From Anaerolineaceae bacterium (GTDB taxonomy: Bacteria > Chloroflexota > Anaerolineae > Anaerolineales > Anaerolineaceae), in the NCBI GenBank assembly GCA_014860845.1, contig JACZIY010000066.1, positions 1 through 5,776 of the forward strand: DNA of 5,776 nt, read 5' to 3'. The position numbers were made by a program, and so were the translations under genes. Shown here one piece after another: positions 5,699-5,776 of the stretch. The stretch's first letter is position 1. Each line of letters starts with the position of its first letter. The notes under the pieces are model-generated. The model worked only from the letters and a program-made list of their open reading frames with translations, was not told the origin of the DNA and did no database searches.

Positions 5699-5761
5699 GG
5701 ATCCGGCAGTCCGACTTGAGCTAGGTACAAGATTCCGTCTCATAGCAAGGTCGCCGGATCC
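5699..5761 (+). other. 63-base stem-loop, candidate structured leader or small RNA
   Basis: GGATCCGGC (5699-5707) and GCCGGATCC (5753-5761) are perfect 9-bp inverted repeats. Pairing can continue inward: after a left bulge AGTCC, GAC pairs with GTC, TT with AA and GCTA with TAGC, leaving a loop of about 19 bases starting GGTACAAG. It lies directly after a predicted promoter, so it may be the 5' end of a transcript. It is not a tRNA (no T-arm, no normal D-arm) and no known riboswitch consensus was recognised. A transposon end or a MITE-like palindrome are alternatives. No terminator T-run follows. Confidence 0.45.
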
Positions 5762-5776
5762 AAACACATTCATGCC

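Noticed and set aside
5699..5762. tRNA-like gene (7-bp acceptor-like GGATCCG/CGGATCC followed by A)
   Set aside because: Only about 63 bases, no T-arm with GGTTCRA and no acceptable anticodon arm.
5691..5765. Integron attC site (GTTAAGG ... CCAAAC around an imperfect palindrome)
   Set aside because: In attC the inverse core RYYYAAC is on the left and GTTRRRY on the right; here the polarity is the opposite on both strands, and no integrase or cassette is seen.

Overview
The window most resembles a chromosomal stretch from a moderately GC-rich bacterium, probably of the Chloroflexota (Anaerolineae-like). That assignment is an inference from the archaeal/Chloroflexi-like flavour of the HutI protein (LTPTPFGLGHTEFTP then SDLNPGTAWCESMQF) and from the style of the intergenic repeats (GTAGGGGCAA...TTGCCCCTAC, GTGGGTTCGCAACCCAC). 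No rRNA, tRNA or other marker gene is present to settle it.

Left block (1-3417, all on +, GC near 60% by eye). The 3' end of a membrane-protein gene (1-132) overlaps by 43 bases the start of a complete major facilitator superfamily (MFS) transporter (90-1352). A 124-base gap with a perfect TATAAT and a strong ribosome binding site leads into hutI, imidazolonepropionase (1477-2733). After 45 bases comes an HD-superfamily phosphohydrolase (2779-3417). hutI and the HD gene look like one transcript. No other histidine-degradation gene is visible.

Right block (3418-5776). A 1.5-kb gene on the minus strand (3753-5228) encodes a polytopic membrane protein with an OpgC/acyltransferase-3-like core. 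Its GC (about 40-47% in sampled lines) is clearly below that of the left block. Its ORF opens at TTG, but one base removed from an A6 tract would join it to an upstream ATG.

The two gaps around this gene (3418-3752 and 5229-5776) are not coding. They carry the same modules in the same order and orientation: a GTAGGGGCAA-bounded element containing CGGGCAACCACAAGGG, then two-hairpin units (GTGGGTT...AACCCAC plus GGGCAGGTC...), then a GTATTTCCCT/T-rich tail. The left copy supplies the stop codon of the HD gene; the right copy abuts the predicted promoter of the membrane gene.

The last 120 bases hold a good sigma70-type promoter (TTGATA-17-GATAAT) that would start transcription just before a 63-base stem-loop closed by GGATCCGGC/GCCGGATCC, a candidate structured RNA or leader. 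No complete novel system is evident. The best leads are the repeat-bracketed low-GC gene and this promoter plus stem-loop.
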